The notes under the pieces are model-generated. The model was not told the origin of the DNA. It saw only the letters and a list, made by a program, of their open reading frames with translations, and searched no databases. Shown here piece by piece: positions 34,112 through 44,448 of a stretch of DNA of 64,000 bases. The stretch spans positions 9,174,001 to 9,238,000 of the forward strand of contig NW_024464918.1 of NCBI RefSeq assembly GCF_017591425.1. Direction: 5' to 3'. Origin of the DNA: Ochotona curzoniae. Lineage: Eukaryota; Chordata; Mammalia; Lagomorpha; Ochotonidae. The position numbers and the translations under genes are program-made. Within the stretch, counting starts at the first letter, position 1. The number at the start of each line of letters is the position of its first letter.

Positions 34112-34295
34112 TAAACTAGAGATCTTAATGCCATTTAGCTCAAAGGATTATTGTAGGAACAAACTCAGGTAATGTGAGTGAAATGTGCTATACACTCCCC
34201 AGCACACACTAATTATGTAGTAAAATGCTAACTTAATAAAAATGGCAACATTTCTTGAAAACTTCTAATTGCTTTTCTCTTGCCACACACCACCT
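34112..34295. other. Short non-coding gap
   Basis: No feature recognised. Confidence 0.5.
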
Positions 34296-34324
34296 CCCTC
34301 CCCGCCGCCCCCCCAAAAAACCCC
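34296..34324 (-). other. Potential G-quadruplex (minus) or i-motif (plus)
   Basis: Four C runs of 3, 4, 7 and 4 separated by loops of 1, 4 and 6 bases. The minus strand thus fits the usual G3+ with 1-7 base loop rule. No promoter or gene is visible beside it. Confidence 0.7.
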
Positions 34325-34377
34325 ACAAAACTATGCAGGGTTTCAATTGGAGTCTAGTTTTCCTTTTCATTTATTTG

Positions 34378-34688
34378 TTTTAAATTTTTAATTCATTTAT
34401 TTCAAAGAACCAGAGTAACAGACAACAGAGAAAGAGATCTTCAATACGGTGACCCACTCCTTAAATGGCAGTAACAGCTGGGGTTGGGCCAAACTGAAGC
34501 AGGGAGCCTGCAATTATTTTTGGGGTCTCCCACATAAGTTTCCAGGGCTCCAAGCTCCTGGGCCATTTTCCACTGCTTTCTCAGGCGTATTAGCAGGGAG
34601 ACGAATGAGAAGTAGAACAGCTGGGACTTCAACCAGTGTTCAAATGTGATGCTGTCATCAAAGATGGCAGCATAATCCACTATTGCAC
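34378..34688 (-). repeat. C-SINE, diverged, minus strand
   Basis: TAAATTTTTAATTCATTTATTTCAAAG, AGAGAAAGAGATC, GGCAGTAACAGCTGGGGTTGGGCC, GGGCCATTTTCCACTGC, CAGCTGGGACTTCAACC, GGCAGCATAATCCACTATTGCAC. Frames on both strands here are SINE-derived. Confidence 0.85.
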
Positions 34689-36734
34689 AATACAGTTCTC
34701 AATGGAGTCTGATGTTCATATTGACAAAATTAGGCTTTTGTCAACAGTTATGAAACCAACTCAGTCCCTACCCTTGTAAACTATTCTTTCATATCTACTA
34801 TCTAACCATCACAAAACTGAACTTTGCAAACCCAGCTGAAATTGTTCTATTCTGAATGAACTGAGGGACCTTGAAATGTCCATACCACGGATCAGGGCCA
34901 GATACATGATCCAATTCTCTCTCCGTTTAGAAACTGCCACTTCTGAAAGACCATACGAAGTAACAGAAGTAATACGCAGGCAGGTCTTATTTCACACGGC
35001 TCTGACAGGCAGATATGAAATATCTATCCCAATAATTAATTCCTCAGCTGCTCCCACCACCTACTCTCTGATAGATAATTTCATTACATGTGTGCTGAGC
35101 GCATATGCTGGAGGCTCTTTGCTGCAATTTATACACACTGGTTTCTGATTCCTTTTATGAAATTTTAAATGGTGGAAAGAGATAAACATTCTGATTATCT
35201 ATGTGTCTGATAAATGAATGCCTCCACACAATTTTACAGCTAAAAAGGTTATTTACTTAAGTGAGATTTTTGTGTGTGCATGCAAAGGTCAGAGTTTTTT
35301 CTCCCAGTGCTGTGAAATTGCCTCTGCTTTTTAGCAAATCTTCTAAGACGGCTATTCTCCTTGCAATGTTGACAAGGACACGAGAAGGATGTGGCCCGAG
35401 GAAATCAAATGAGCAGCATAAAATCCTGCCTGGAATCGCAGGCAGCCCAGTTTGTGGTTTTTGAAAGTCTGTCAAAAAAGTTGCGTCATATGAAAGCGGA
35501 GACAGGACTTCTGAACAAAAATCAATAGCTGGATCTTTTGAACTGCCCATGTACAAAGTTCTAATGAAAATGTCCTTGAGGGAAGTGTTAATAGTGGACT
35601 TTGAGATCAGCTTCAACACGGGTCTGATAACACTACAGAGTATTTGAAGTTTTCAAAGAATCTAAGACTTGAAAAGTTTGGCTCAAGCACTGAGGATGTA
35701 AATGCCTCTGAGGGGTCTGAGAACCAGCAACCCACCGCTGAAGAATATACGATGTATGTGTTTTCTGAACCATGTCAAATTTTAGCCACAGGATGCAATT
35801 TACTTCAAGGGGGTTGATAGCTCTCTAAAAAGCGGCACTCCATGTTCAAACTAATAATTGATCAGGCATGAGGTCCCAAGGAGTAAGGGCATAGAAATGA
35901 CTAAAAATAAATGGCCCAGGAGAGCTGATTAGAAGACTTTTTTTTCCCCTTAACTATGTTTGAAATAATCTTCTGACCAACTGTGTATTTATGTAATATA
36001 CATTGGCATTATTTTCCAATTTTTCCTTTCATTTATTTTTTCTATCTTTTTAATGTATACTGTTTATTTTGATGCAACCTAGAAAATTATGCATGACTAA
36101 AGCCATTGGGGTGTGCAATGACATACAAAAGGAAAGTTACATTTTAAGTAGACTTATTCAAACACAAACACTTCTTTTGCTTTCTCACTTTCAATTTTTA
36201 CACAAACACATCCCTTATGCATGAATGAAAATGTCTTTGTAGATTTATATATAAAAATACAACTGCACTAGAACTTGAAAAACCTAGCTTATAAAATTAG
36301 AACCATTTCAGTTCTCCACTGAGGTGCTTTTGGGAAATGGATATTTAGGCTATTGTTGAAAAAAACCCACCTATACTCCCATCACAAGTAAGCAGACAAT
36401 GTTTTGTAGCATTAAGTGATAAAAAAAAACACCTGATTCCTTTTCTGTAATTCCATACTCTAATTGCCACACTTTCTTGTTTCATAGACTGCAAATTAAA
36501 TATAAATAAAAAATATATATAAAATTATTGACCATTTGGAGTGCTTTAGCCCTGATTTGCATTACGTTATTTTTAAACTGGTGGATAAATATGCTATAGC
36601 CATTTTGCTGCTAATATAATCCACACAGGCATATTACTTATTATTATCATTAATTATTCAGTAAAAGTCACAGGCTTGGTTTCTTCTTTCTGTTTTCTAC
36701 TCCCTCTGGGCCATATTTGATGAGACCAGTAAAT
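34689..36734. other. Repeat-free block; candidate conserved non-coding sequence
   Basis: About 2 kb with no C-SINE, L1 or MIR that I can see, flanked by repeats on both sides. 34860-35640 is of mixed composition, keeps CpGs (for example GACACGAGAAGGATGTGGCCCGAGG, GTTGCGTCATATG) and holds open frames on both strands: 90 codons plus at 34876-35148 and 120 codons minus at 35257-35619. Neither protein is recognisable. That repeats are absent is direct; that it is conserved is inference. Confidence 0.45.
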
Positions 36735-36835
36735 TACTTTAAATACACAGAGAGGTGAATAATTTGTACCTTTCTGATACTTAAACCCAGGCTCCCTGAC
36801 TCCAGAGCCCTACTCTTCATCAAGCTCTTAACCAA
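36735..36835 (-). repeat. MIR SINE, minus strand
   Basis: ACACAGAGAGGTGAATAATTTGTACC, TTAAACCCAGGCTCCCTGACTCCAGAGCCC is the inverse of MIR's GGGCTCTGGAGTCAGACTGCCTGGGTT and TAACCTCTCTGTG parts in the correct order. Confidence 0.72.
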
Positions 36836-37130
36836 AGTGTCTGTGAAGTCCCTAGGTTCAAAGGCTAAGATTTCAACTAAAACGGGGCTGACTCCATCAC
36901 AAACAGTTCCATGTTGGCACCCAGCAACCATGAGTGTAATACTGGGTCTCATGATTATCAGCTACCTTATACTGCATTCCTGAGCTGCTTACTGAGTCCA
37001 AAATGAAGGTGCTTGTTTGCTGACTTATGGAGAGAAGAACTCTCAGAAATAACCTCAAGGAAAATCATGAATGACATGAAAGGAGCTCCGGCAGAGTGTG
37101 TAGGGGTATCCAAGCAAACACTTAGGTGTA
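36836..37130. other. Non-coding sequence
   Basis: No feature recognised. Confidence 0.5.
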
Positions 37131-37535
37131 GGAGACCACTGTGGTTTAGTGGGCACACTTGCAATCTGGATGCCAACAGCTGATATGAGCATCAGTGGAT
37201 GGCATCCTGTGGTGCTGCACGTCCAATCCAGTTTCTTACTAATGTGCCTGGGAAAGCAATAGGAAATGCTCCAAGTGCCTGGAGCATCTGGGTGAACTTC
37301 TCGGTTCCTGGTTCCGGTTTAGCTCAGCCCTGACTGCTCACCCAACTTCAAAGTATATCAGAGGACAAGATCTGTCTCTCTCCTCTTTTTCTCTCTCTCT
37401 CTCCTCTCTCTTTCTCTCCCTCCCTCCCTCCATCCCATTTTCCCTCACTCCCTGTCTCTCTCTCTCAATGTCTCCCTCCCTCTCTCGCTGTCTCTTTGCA
37501 TCAGAAATGAACAAATACAAATATAGGAACATTCT
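37131..37535 (+). repeat. C-SINE carrying an expanded pyrimidine tract, plus strand
   Basis: GGAGACCACTGTGGTTTAGTGGGCAC head, GTGCCTGGGAAAGCAATAGG, CTCGGTTCCTGGTTCCGGTTTAGCTCAGCCC. The usual short TCTCTCTC region before the tail has grown to about 120 nt (37375-37497), of which 37375-37431 is 57 nt of pure C/T. The minus-strand frame of Arg/Glu repeats is this tract. Confidence 0.83.
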
Positions 37536-37674
37536 TAAAGTAGCATGATTGTGCAAATTTCCTGTCTGAAAATTAGTGTTCTCCAGTAATTGTTACATGA
37601 TCCTTTTAGAGTTTTGTTATGTGTGCTGCATTTTCTCTAACCATAAAGTGAAGGCAACAGAAGCATCACACTGG

Positions 37675-37770
37675 GATACTAATTAGGTCATTTCAAGCAC
37701 AGCATTTAGGTCAGTACCTGACCCTTAATAGGGATTAAATAAAGTTTATTAGTATGAATCATTACTGAAT
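37675..37770 (+). repeat. MIR or L2 3' end, plus strand
   Basis: TCAAGCACAGCATTTAGGTCAGTACCTGACCC then AATAAAGTTTATTAGTATGAATCATTAC resemble MIR's end (AAGCRCTTAGCACAGTGCCTGGCAC ... AATAAATGTTAGCTATTAT). Short and diverged. Confidence 0.45.
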
Positions 37771-39321
37771 GCATTATCCTCAAATTTATTGTGAATCTGA
37801 TCTATTTATTGTACTTTTTCAAATATTTGTTTTTTTAATTCTTTCAACTACTTTTGATTATGCACTTCATTTGCCCAATGTGCACGGTGCCAGTTCAGTG
37901 GTATACAAACAGAAAAAGATCCAATCTTCGTGTAAGTTACAGCATATCAGCAAAGCAGACAATGCTAAGTAATGTCAATTATCATCCACGTCTTAAGACA
38001 TACTTTGTTCTTCTCTCTCTCTCATTTAGGACATCCTCCTCATCACCTATTGACTTATGATCTATTTGTAAAGATTAAGTCAAACACAAGGGATTTATAG
38101 AATATTTTCTTAGAATAAAGTGCTTAAAGATAATTTTTTAATTGTGCATTGCTACAGCAATTCGATTCTAGAGTAGAACATAAAATGCTTGCATTATTTT
38201 CAAAATGAGCATATGCATTTAAAACTGCTTATGAGTTTCAAAAATTAGACCATGATACTATTGAGAACAGAATCTCAGACATTCTCTTGTGTCTTTCCTC
38301 AAACTCTCATCTATACCACAAATAGGAGCTATAAGCACTATAATAATTAATGAGTGATTTTTATAGTCTATAGATTTATCTTAGTCAAAGACCTAACTAC
38401 ACTGCTCTATTCTTTTAGGTAAATTTTAGCCTGAGTGGTGGAAACAAACTAACATAATGGCTCATTAAAAAATGAGAATTACCAGTATTTGAACCAAGAG
38501 ATGTGTCAGAAAATTGGTCAAAGGGGATTTCAACAGGAGGAGGCCGAGATGCTAATGTTTAAATCTCTGATTTCTCCAACATAGAGGAACAGAAAATAAG
38601 AGATAGTATAGCTGAAGGAACAGTCTTTAATATTAAGGAGACATTTCTTCAACATGGAGAATAATTTCTTTGGCTTAGAGGTAGCTATATAGACTGCAAA
38701 GGTATAAGACACAGGGCATCAGTCATTTCATATATTGTTCAAGTACAGGATTTCTTAGGATGCCTATTATGTTTGCTGCAAAAGCAGAGATCCTGCCCAA
38801 CACAAGAGCCATCACACATACTTCCCAGCCCTAGCTTGTTATCTCTACTCTTATGTGGTTTCATCCAACTAGCTGGATAATCACAGGACAGGAGACCAAC
38901 AATTCCTTTGATTTCATCTCATTTAATCACCTCTTAACCTAAGTTCTAATATTGTTAGGCTCTTGAATAATCCCTGAGCTTTGTAACTGTCAACATCATC
39001 GGGAATTCTCTATGACATATTTTTATACACTTCCAATATACTGTTGGTATACTTGATCAAGTCAGTGTTCCAGGAAGACAGTTTATAACCAAGAACCAAA
39101 GAAATACCTTCCCTATCCACAGGAACTGTACACTTCAGAGAAGGCTAAAGTGAACAAGCAAACCATATATAACAAATGTATGTATGCAGGGATTATTCAG
39201 AGGTAGAAGAAAAGCGATGCATAGATGAGTTAGTCAGGAAAGGGGTGAGAGGAGAAGTTATTCCTGAATGCTGATTTGCCAGGAAAGGTCTCTACACAGT
39301 AGTTGTAAAGTCTATTCTCCT
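37771..39321. other. Non-coding sequence
   Basis: Mostly AT-rich; no repeat or exon recognised. Short frames at 37769-38060 and 38530-38712 are unremarkable. Confidence 0.45.
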
Positions 39322-39445
39322 CAATTCTGCTTCTCAGATTTGAATCACAACATCACTATTAACTAGCCTAAAAACCCTGGAAAATATTGCAATGTCTCTA
39401 TATTTTAGTTTTTCACTTGCAGAATATGAATTTAAAGTAGCATGC
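39322..39445 (+). repeat. MIR SINE, plus strand
   Basis: CTGCTTCTCAGATTTGAATCACAAC, ATCACTATTAACTAGCC, GAAAATATTGCAATGTCTCTATATTTTAGTTTTTCACTTGCAGAATATGAA tracks MIR (GGTTCGAATCCCGGC, CCACTTACTAGCTG, GGCAAGTTACTTAACCTCTCTGTGCCTCAGTTTCCTCATCTGTAAAATGGG) along its whole core. Confidence 0.7.
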
Positions 39446-40195
39446 AGTGCACAATGTTCCATCAAATATTACAATGGGGAATGTGTGTTATGGCACAAAG
39501 TATTACTTGGTATATATCCAGCATTGAGAAAAGAGGTTGAGAGAGATTTTTAGGCTCCTTAAACGTTATTGGTATTGCTATTAGTTAATGTTGGCTAACT
39601 TTTTACAAAAAAAAAAAATTAAAAGAAACAGAGTTTTTCATTTTTCATTTAGTAAGAATTTGGGTATGTTTTTAGAAATACTGACTTAAGATGCTATGAG
39701 AAACATTTAAATCGAATAACCTCGGGCTTTTATTTTATCACAAAGTACAGGATACAGTAAACATGTTCTCAGCTTTAATGCAGCAGTCATACATGATCTG
39801 TAAGAACACACAGCACCGCCTGATTCTCAAAGAAGTAAACTAGAGTAACCTTTTGAGAAATGTAATAAAAATCTCTTGTTAATTCACTTATTAAGTATTA
39901 CAGTTGAATTTGAGTTTCTTATAAAATGTTTTAGACATCTATAAAGAAAGGGGTTCCCAATTCCAATGTTACAAATGGGGTTCCCAGTCACCGCATTATA
40001 AACAATGGAGTTCCCATTTTCTACTCTACAGTACTAGAAAAATGTCAAGTTATTCTCAAATTCTGCTCTCACATTAATAGGAATTTTCTCTCATAATTTG
40101 TTTTCCTTCTTCACCTTCAGATCACCAGTGGATAACGTGAGCAACCTAAATTCCTTTCATTTCTAATAGTTAGAAAATACTACATATATTTCTCT
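39446..40195. other. AT-rich non-coding sequence
   Basis: A 12-A tract near 39607. Around 39945-40020 a motif like GGGGTTCCCAATTCC / GGGGTTCCCAGTCACC / GGAGTTCCCATTTTC occurs three times about 25-40 bp apart, a weak tandem repeat of roughly 35 bp. No gene. Confidence 0.5.
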
Positions 40196-40515
40196 AGAGG
40201 ATATGTATAAGTAGGCAAGAGCACCATGAAGTGGAAATATATCGCAGTATGCACCTCTATTTCTGAATAAAACATAGTCTCCCAATAAAATTGTTACATA
40301 TATCTTGACAGAAGAATGCTGGATTTTATGTCATTTTATATGACTACAATGGAAGGATATATTTAAATAATAGAATGATGGACTTGTCACTGTTGTTGAG
40401 GGACTAAACTCTTGTTACAAAATAGTGGAAAACAGTGGAGGGAAGAAAGTGAGAGAGGGTGAAAGGGGAAATCCCTGCGTCTAGCCATAAAAATTAAATA
40501 AAGAAAAAAAGTATT
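40196..40515 (+). mobile_element. Lagomorph L1 3' end, 5'-truncated
   Basis: Shares an ordered series of motifs with the 3' end of the L1 at 44.7-44.97 kb: GCAGTATGCACCTCTATTTC (there GCAGTGTGCATCTCTACTTC), ATCTTGACAGAAGAATGCTGGAT (ATCTTGACAATAGGATGCTGGAC), GACTACAATGGAAGGATAT, and GGGAAATCCCTGCGTCTAG before the A-rich tail (GGGAAATCCCAGGGCCTATGG). The homology between the two copies is seen directly; that this is the L1 3' UTR is from recalled lagomorph L1 ends. It is older or more diverged than its partner. Confidence 0.75.
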
Positions 40516-42140
40516 ACTTTCATGTTAGAACTTTGATAAAGAAAGACGAACCCAGTGAAATGGTTCCTTTTAGTACCAACTGAGTCAGTACTTAAAAATC
40601 ACAACAGGATAAAAGTCTTTGGAGAGAGCTTTCCAACCCAATAATAATACTGTCTGCTTTATATCCAATCAAAGTATAAAGCAAGTCATTGTCTTCTACC
40701 ATGGTAACAAATGCATAAGGCAGGAATCCAAGTGATGTAAGGACAGTTGGAAATGAAACAATTATTTTTACCATTGTTCTCTTCCTACTAATCTGTTTTG
40801 AAACACAAAATGCAAATCCACAAGGGTATGCGTAATATAAAACAATGAAAAATAAATGAAATGAATTTTTCATTAGGTTTTTCAAACTAGTGTAATATAC
40901 AAAGAAGTAAGCTATTCTGTTCTACTAAAAACAAATCAAAAAATCCACTAGAAAATTAAAATAAAATGTGCAATACTAGATTTATAAAAGAAAAAAAGTA
41001 CAATATGAAGTAAAAGAAAACATCAATTACATTTATGACTGAAGTAAGCAAATATTTTCTGGAAAATCCAAATCTATTTTTTTAAACTGTAAGAGTATCA
41101 GAACACTTAATACACATAGGACATTTGGGTGTTGATGTGGTTTATTGCAGAAACATAAAAAGCAATTAATCTACTTAGAAGTACCTGGTAACACTCTGTT
41201 TTACAGCAATTAAACTAACAATATGAGTCTATTTTACACTTTAGATACATGAGAATCACTCTCATTAATATTAAATTGTTATAGACAGTATTTACTGAGG
41301 CTGACACGTGCTAAATAATATATTTTCGAGAGCAGATATGTACTTCTATCTTGAACAAGTTTTTCAAGGAGCATCTTGCCAAAATTTCTCCCCATAGCAA
41401 AAAGCTTTCAAATCTGCTTCCATGGAAATCCTGATCCGGCCAGTAATCCATCAAAGATCAAAGCAATGGGATCCTACAAAGAAGATGATCCGTAAAAGCT
41501 TGGACAGTGTGGAAGTAGCCGTGACCTCTGAGGCTGAACAGAGTCTCCGAGACCAATGGTCTTAGACTTTGAAGATGCATGGCTTGTTGAAGTAAAAAAT
41601 CAGCTTACTGTAGAATGGGAGAGGCAGTGAAGGAAAGAGAGGAGAAAATAAATATATCTTTATAAATTTGAAGTGGTCACCTTCGCTGTTGGTGAAATGA
41701 TTTAAATTGGGGGAGGGGTTGTGAAAATCAACAAGCTAGTTTTACATTTAGATACCTTTTGTTTATTCCAGAGGTCAGGGCTCTGAGTTTTGCACCTTTT
41801 CCTGCCATTTTATGACCAAAAAAAGTCAGGGAAGAGATGGTCAAATATCTGACGATGCAGTTACGGGAAGCCCTAATCAACAAAAAGTCAGGAACTTACT
41901 AAAATTAATACAAAAGAAATCCAAGATATTCGAAAATTGAGGGATGGAGAGAAATTATTTACTAGACTGCAAAATTAGTATCAGGGTAACAAAAGATTAA
42001 AATGAATTTAGGTGGCTCATATTGCCAAAAGCAACTATCAGCATTTCTTGATAATGGAAGCAGACTGATGTCAGTACAAAAACATAGCTGTCTGGACTTG
42101 AAAAAGTACTTAATGACATCTGTTAGTCAATGTTTTTACT
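40516..42140. other. Non-coding sequence
   Basis: Includes a 97-codon minus-strand frame (40592-40885) with a hydrophobic centre but no family resemblance, and a GC-richer patch at 41400-41600 (GATCCGGCCAGTAATCC, GTAGCCGTGACC) that I cannot classify. 41860-42120 may be old L1 5' sequence, unproven. Confidence 0.4.
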
Positions 42141-42319
42141 TTTTTTTAATCATAAAGGCAGATATATAGAGAGTCAGAGCCACAGAAAAATCCTCTATTT
42201 GCTTCACAAGCAGGGAGCTTGATGGGAAGTAGAGCAGCTGGGATTGGAGCTGGCACCCATATGGGATCCCAGTGGATGCAACCTAAGGACTTAGCTAGTA
42301 GGCTATTGCTCTGAGCCCA
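42141..42319 (-). repeat. C-SINE with a large internal deletion, minus strand
   Basis: Tail side reads CATAAAGGCAGATATATAGAGAG ... TCCTCTATTTGCTTC and jumps straight to ACAAGCAGGGAGCTTGATGGG, skipping about 140 bp (the GCCAGGAGC and GGGTCTCCCAC region). The head side is intact (GGGATTGGAGCTGGCACCCATATGGGATCCC, CTAGTAGGCTATTGCTC). Confidence 0.88.
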
Positions 42320-42368
42320 TAGTTTAACAAATTGTTAAAGGACATAATGCAGAAGCATGAGGGCAGTA

Positions 42369-42688
42369 TTTTTTTTTAAGATTTATTTTTATTGGGCAGT
42401 CAGATATACAGAGAGGAGAGACAGAAAGGAGGCTCTTCCATCTGTTGATTCACTCCCCAAGGGGCCGCAACAGCTGGAACTGAGCCAATCTGAAGTCAGG
42501 AGCCTCTTCTGGGTCTCTCTCATGCTCACAGGGTCCCAAAGCTTTGGACCACCCTTGACTGCTTTCCTAGTCCACAAGCAAGGAGCTGAGTGGGAAGCAG
42601 GACCACTGAGATTAGATCTGGCGTCCATATGGGATCTCAGAGCATGCAAGGCAAGGACTTTAGCCATTAGGCTATCACACTAGGCCCA
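42369..42688 (-). repeat. C-SINE, young type, minus strand
   Basis: TTTTTTTTAAGATTTATTTTTATTGG, AGATATACAGAGAGGAGAGACAGAAAGG, GGGCCGCAACAGCTGG, GTCAGGAGCCTCTTCTGGGTCTC, CTTTCCTAGTCCACAAGCAAGGAGC, CGTCCATATGGGATC, ending ACACTAGGCCC. The frames of 108 and 92 codons are SINE-derived. Confidence 0.95.
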
Positions 42689-43125
42689 GTCAGCACAATA
42701 TTATCAACCAGACCACAAGGAATATAATAATAAATAATAATAAATTTGGCATCATTCAAGTCAAAATAGATCTGTGTGGTCTTCAGACCTAGGAGCGAGC
42801 AGGTCCTGGCAAGAGCAGTACCAACAACCTATATAGGACTCCTAGGAACTGCTCAAACTGGAAGTGGGAGAAAGGCTGTATGACAATGGTGCAGCCTCAG
42901 CACCATATCACAGGAGGTTCAGGTGGTGAACCAAAAGATGGGGCTACAGAGACCATGATGGAAGTCTAACATAAGAACCCAAACCCAGGCCTTGCTGGAA
43001 AGAGTGGCACAAGTGATTGCAAACAAAGAGCCATGTACCAGCCACAATAAGTAAAATCACTGTAGACCTGTGGGTGACACAGCTTAGAAACCTGCTCCAA
43101 GGAGAATATGATAACTAGAAGAACA

Positions 43126-44071
43126 ATGACCAAGAGCAAAAGAAGAGACAAAGTCACAAAGAATAGTACTCCACTACAAAGAATCAAAAGCCTTTGTCAA
43201 CTTCAGAGTCAACTGAGAAATACACTGGGAAAATGGGGGATACAGAATTCAAAACATTTGTTATAAAGCTTCTTACCAGCAAAAGAAGCACATAATACAG
43301 GAGTTCAATGAATTTAAGGAATATGTGACAGTAGGAAATTGATGAAATGAAAACAGATATATCAGAGATGAAGAATACAGTGGAGCAAATAAACAGTGCA
43401 ATGGTGAGTCTCCAAAAGAGAATGAAGCAGCCAGAAGAAAGAATCAGAATCGGAAGATATTTCCTGTCACCAGGGGGAAACAAACAAAAATCTGAAAGTA
43501 GAGCTGGGTCAAGCTAAAAAAAAGTATTCAAGAATTGAAAGACAGTCATAAAAGGCCAAATATAAGAGTTATCGGAGTCCCCAAAAGTGCAGAAAGAGAA
43601 ACTGGGTTTTAAAAATGTATTTATTGAAATATTAAAGAATATATATCCCTAATATAGAGAAGGAGTTGGGAAACAACATCCAGGAGGAGCACAGAACTCC
43701 CAAAAGGATTGAGCAAAAGTGATTTTCACCACAACATATGATAATCAAGCTCTCCTTGATCGAAGATAAGGAACAGAATTAATTGACGTACAAAGAATGA
43801 CAATTAAATTCACAGGAAACATCTCACAGGAAACTCAACATGCCAGAAGAGAATGGAGCAACATATTTCAGATGGTAAAACAAAAATATTGTTGGCCCAG
43901 GATAACCCAGCAAAGCTCTCATTTGTCTTTGAAAATGAAATAAAATTTTTCCACAGTAAAGAAAAGTCAAAAGAATATGCCTCTTCCAAGCCTGCCCTAC
44001 ATAGGATACTTAAAGATATTCTCTTGACAGAGAACAGGAATAACATCCACCAAAATCACAGGCAAATGTGA
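43126..44071 (+). pseudogene. L1 ORF1 (RNA-binding ORF1p), decayed
   Basis: The intact protein is a trimeric nucleic-acid chaperone that coats L1 RNA. Start ATG at 43126 gives MTKSKRRDKVTKNSTPLQ, a typical basic ORF1p N-terminus; the first in-frame stop is TAA at 43264 (codon 47), after an apparent frameshift. Around 43340-43450 a neighbouring frame gives a heptad-like segment (DISEMKNTVEQINSAM), the coiled-coil region. RRM region at 43550-43609: RPNIRVIGVP then ERETGF, the strongest match. The C-terminal domain is open from 43853 and contains NPAKLSFVFENEIKFF and SKPALHRILKDIL, ending QNHRQM with a TGA stop, equivalent to human ORF1p's YPAKLSF, RPALKELLKE and QNHAKM. The span equals about 315 codons against 338 in human. 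Multiple stops and shifts make it non-functional. Confidence 0.82.
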
Positions 44072-44129
44072 AGAACATTCCAGTAAAATAACAACACAAG
44101 ACTAAATCAATGAACAACTGATTGCTAAA

Positions 44130-44297
44130 ATGACAGGACCAAATTACCACCTATTCATATTAACCCGGAATATAAATGGCTTAAACTCATTAATCAAACA
44201 TCATAGATAAGTAGACTGGATTAAGGAAAAAAATATTTGCTATATACAGGAGACATATCTCACCAGCAAATATCAACAGAAACTATCTTGTGGAGTT
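44130..44297 (+). pseudogene. L1 ORF2, 5' stub of the endonuclease domain
   Basis: ATG at 44130 lies 58 bp after the ORF1 stop (63 bp in human L1). It reads MTGPNYHLFILTRNINGLNS, matching MTGSNSHITILTLNINGLNS of human ORF2p. Asn14 is kept at the same residue number, and IQETYLT with Glu41 corresponds to the catalytic Glu43 motif IQETHLT. Codon 27 is a TAA stop (44208-44210). Similarity ends near CTATCTTGTGGAG; the rest of the endonuclease, the reverse transcriptase and the Cys-rich domain are absent, and 3' untranslated sequence follows. Confidence 0.88.
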
Positions 44298-44448
44298 TTA
44301 TGTTTTCTGCTTTTTTTTAGTTTCATCTCTTCAAAACACTTTCTCATTAAATCCTTCACTGACTCATAGATCATACAGCAGCATCATTTTCTTCAAGAAG
44401 ATTCTTGATTTTCATTTTCATTTCTTCAGTGACACATTAGTCTTTCAA

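Noticed and set aside
37338..37556. Arg/Glu-rich 72-codon frame
   Set aside because: It is a translation of the expanded pyrimidine tract on the opposite strand.
40592..40885. 97-codon minus-strand frame with a hydrophobic segment
   Set aside because: No family resemblance, no exon context, and hydrophobic frames are common in AT-rich DNA.
43853..44071. Uninterrupted 72-codon frame as a small gene
   Set aside because: It is the C-terminal domain of decayed L1 ORF1; the upstream part of ORF1 is broken.
44298..44330. CTTTTTTTTAG at the ORF2 break as a splice acceptor that removed ORF2
   Set aside because: A spliced-out intron would also remove the polypyrimidine tract before the AG, but the tract is present on the downstream side of the junction.
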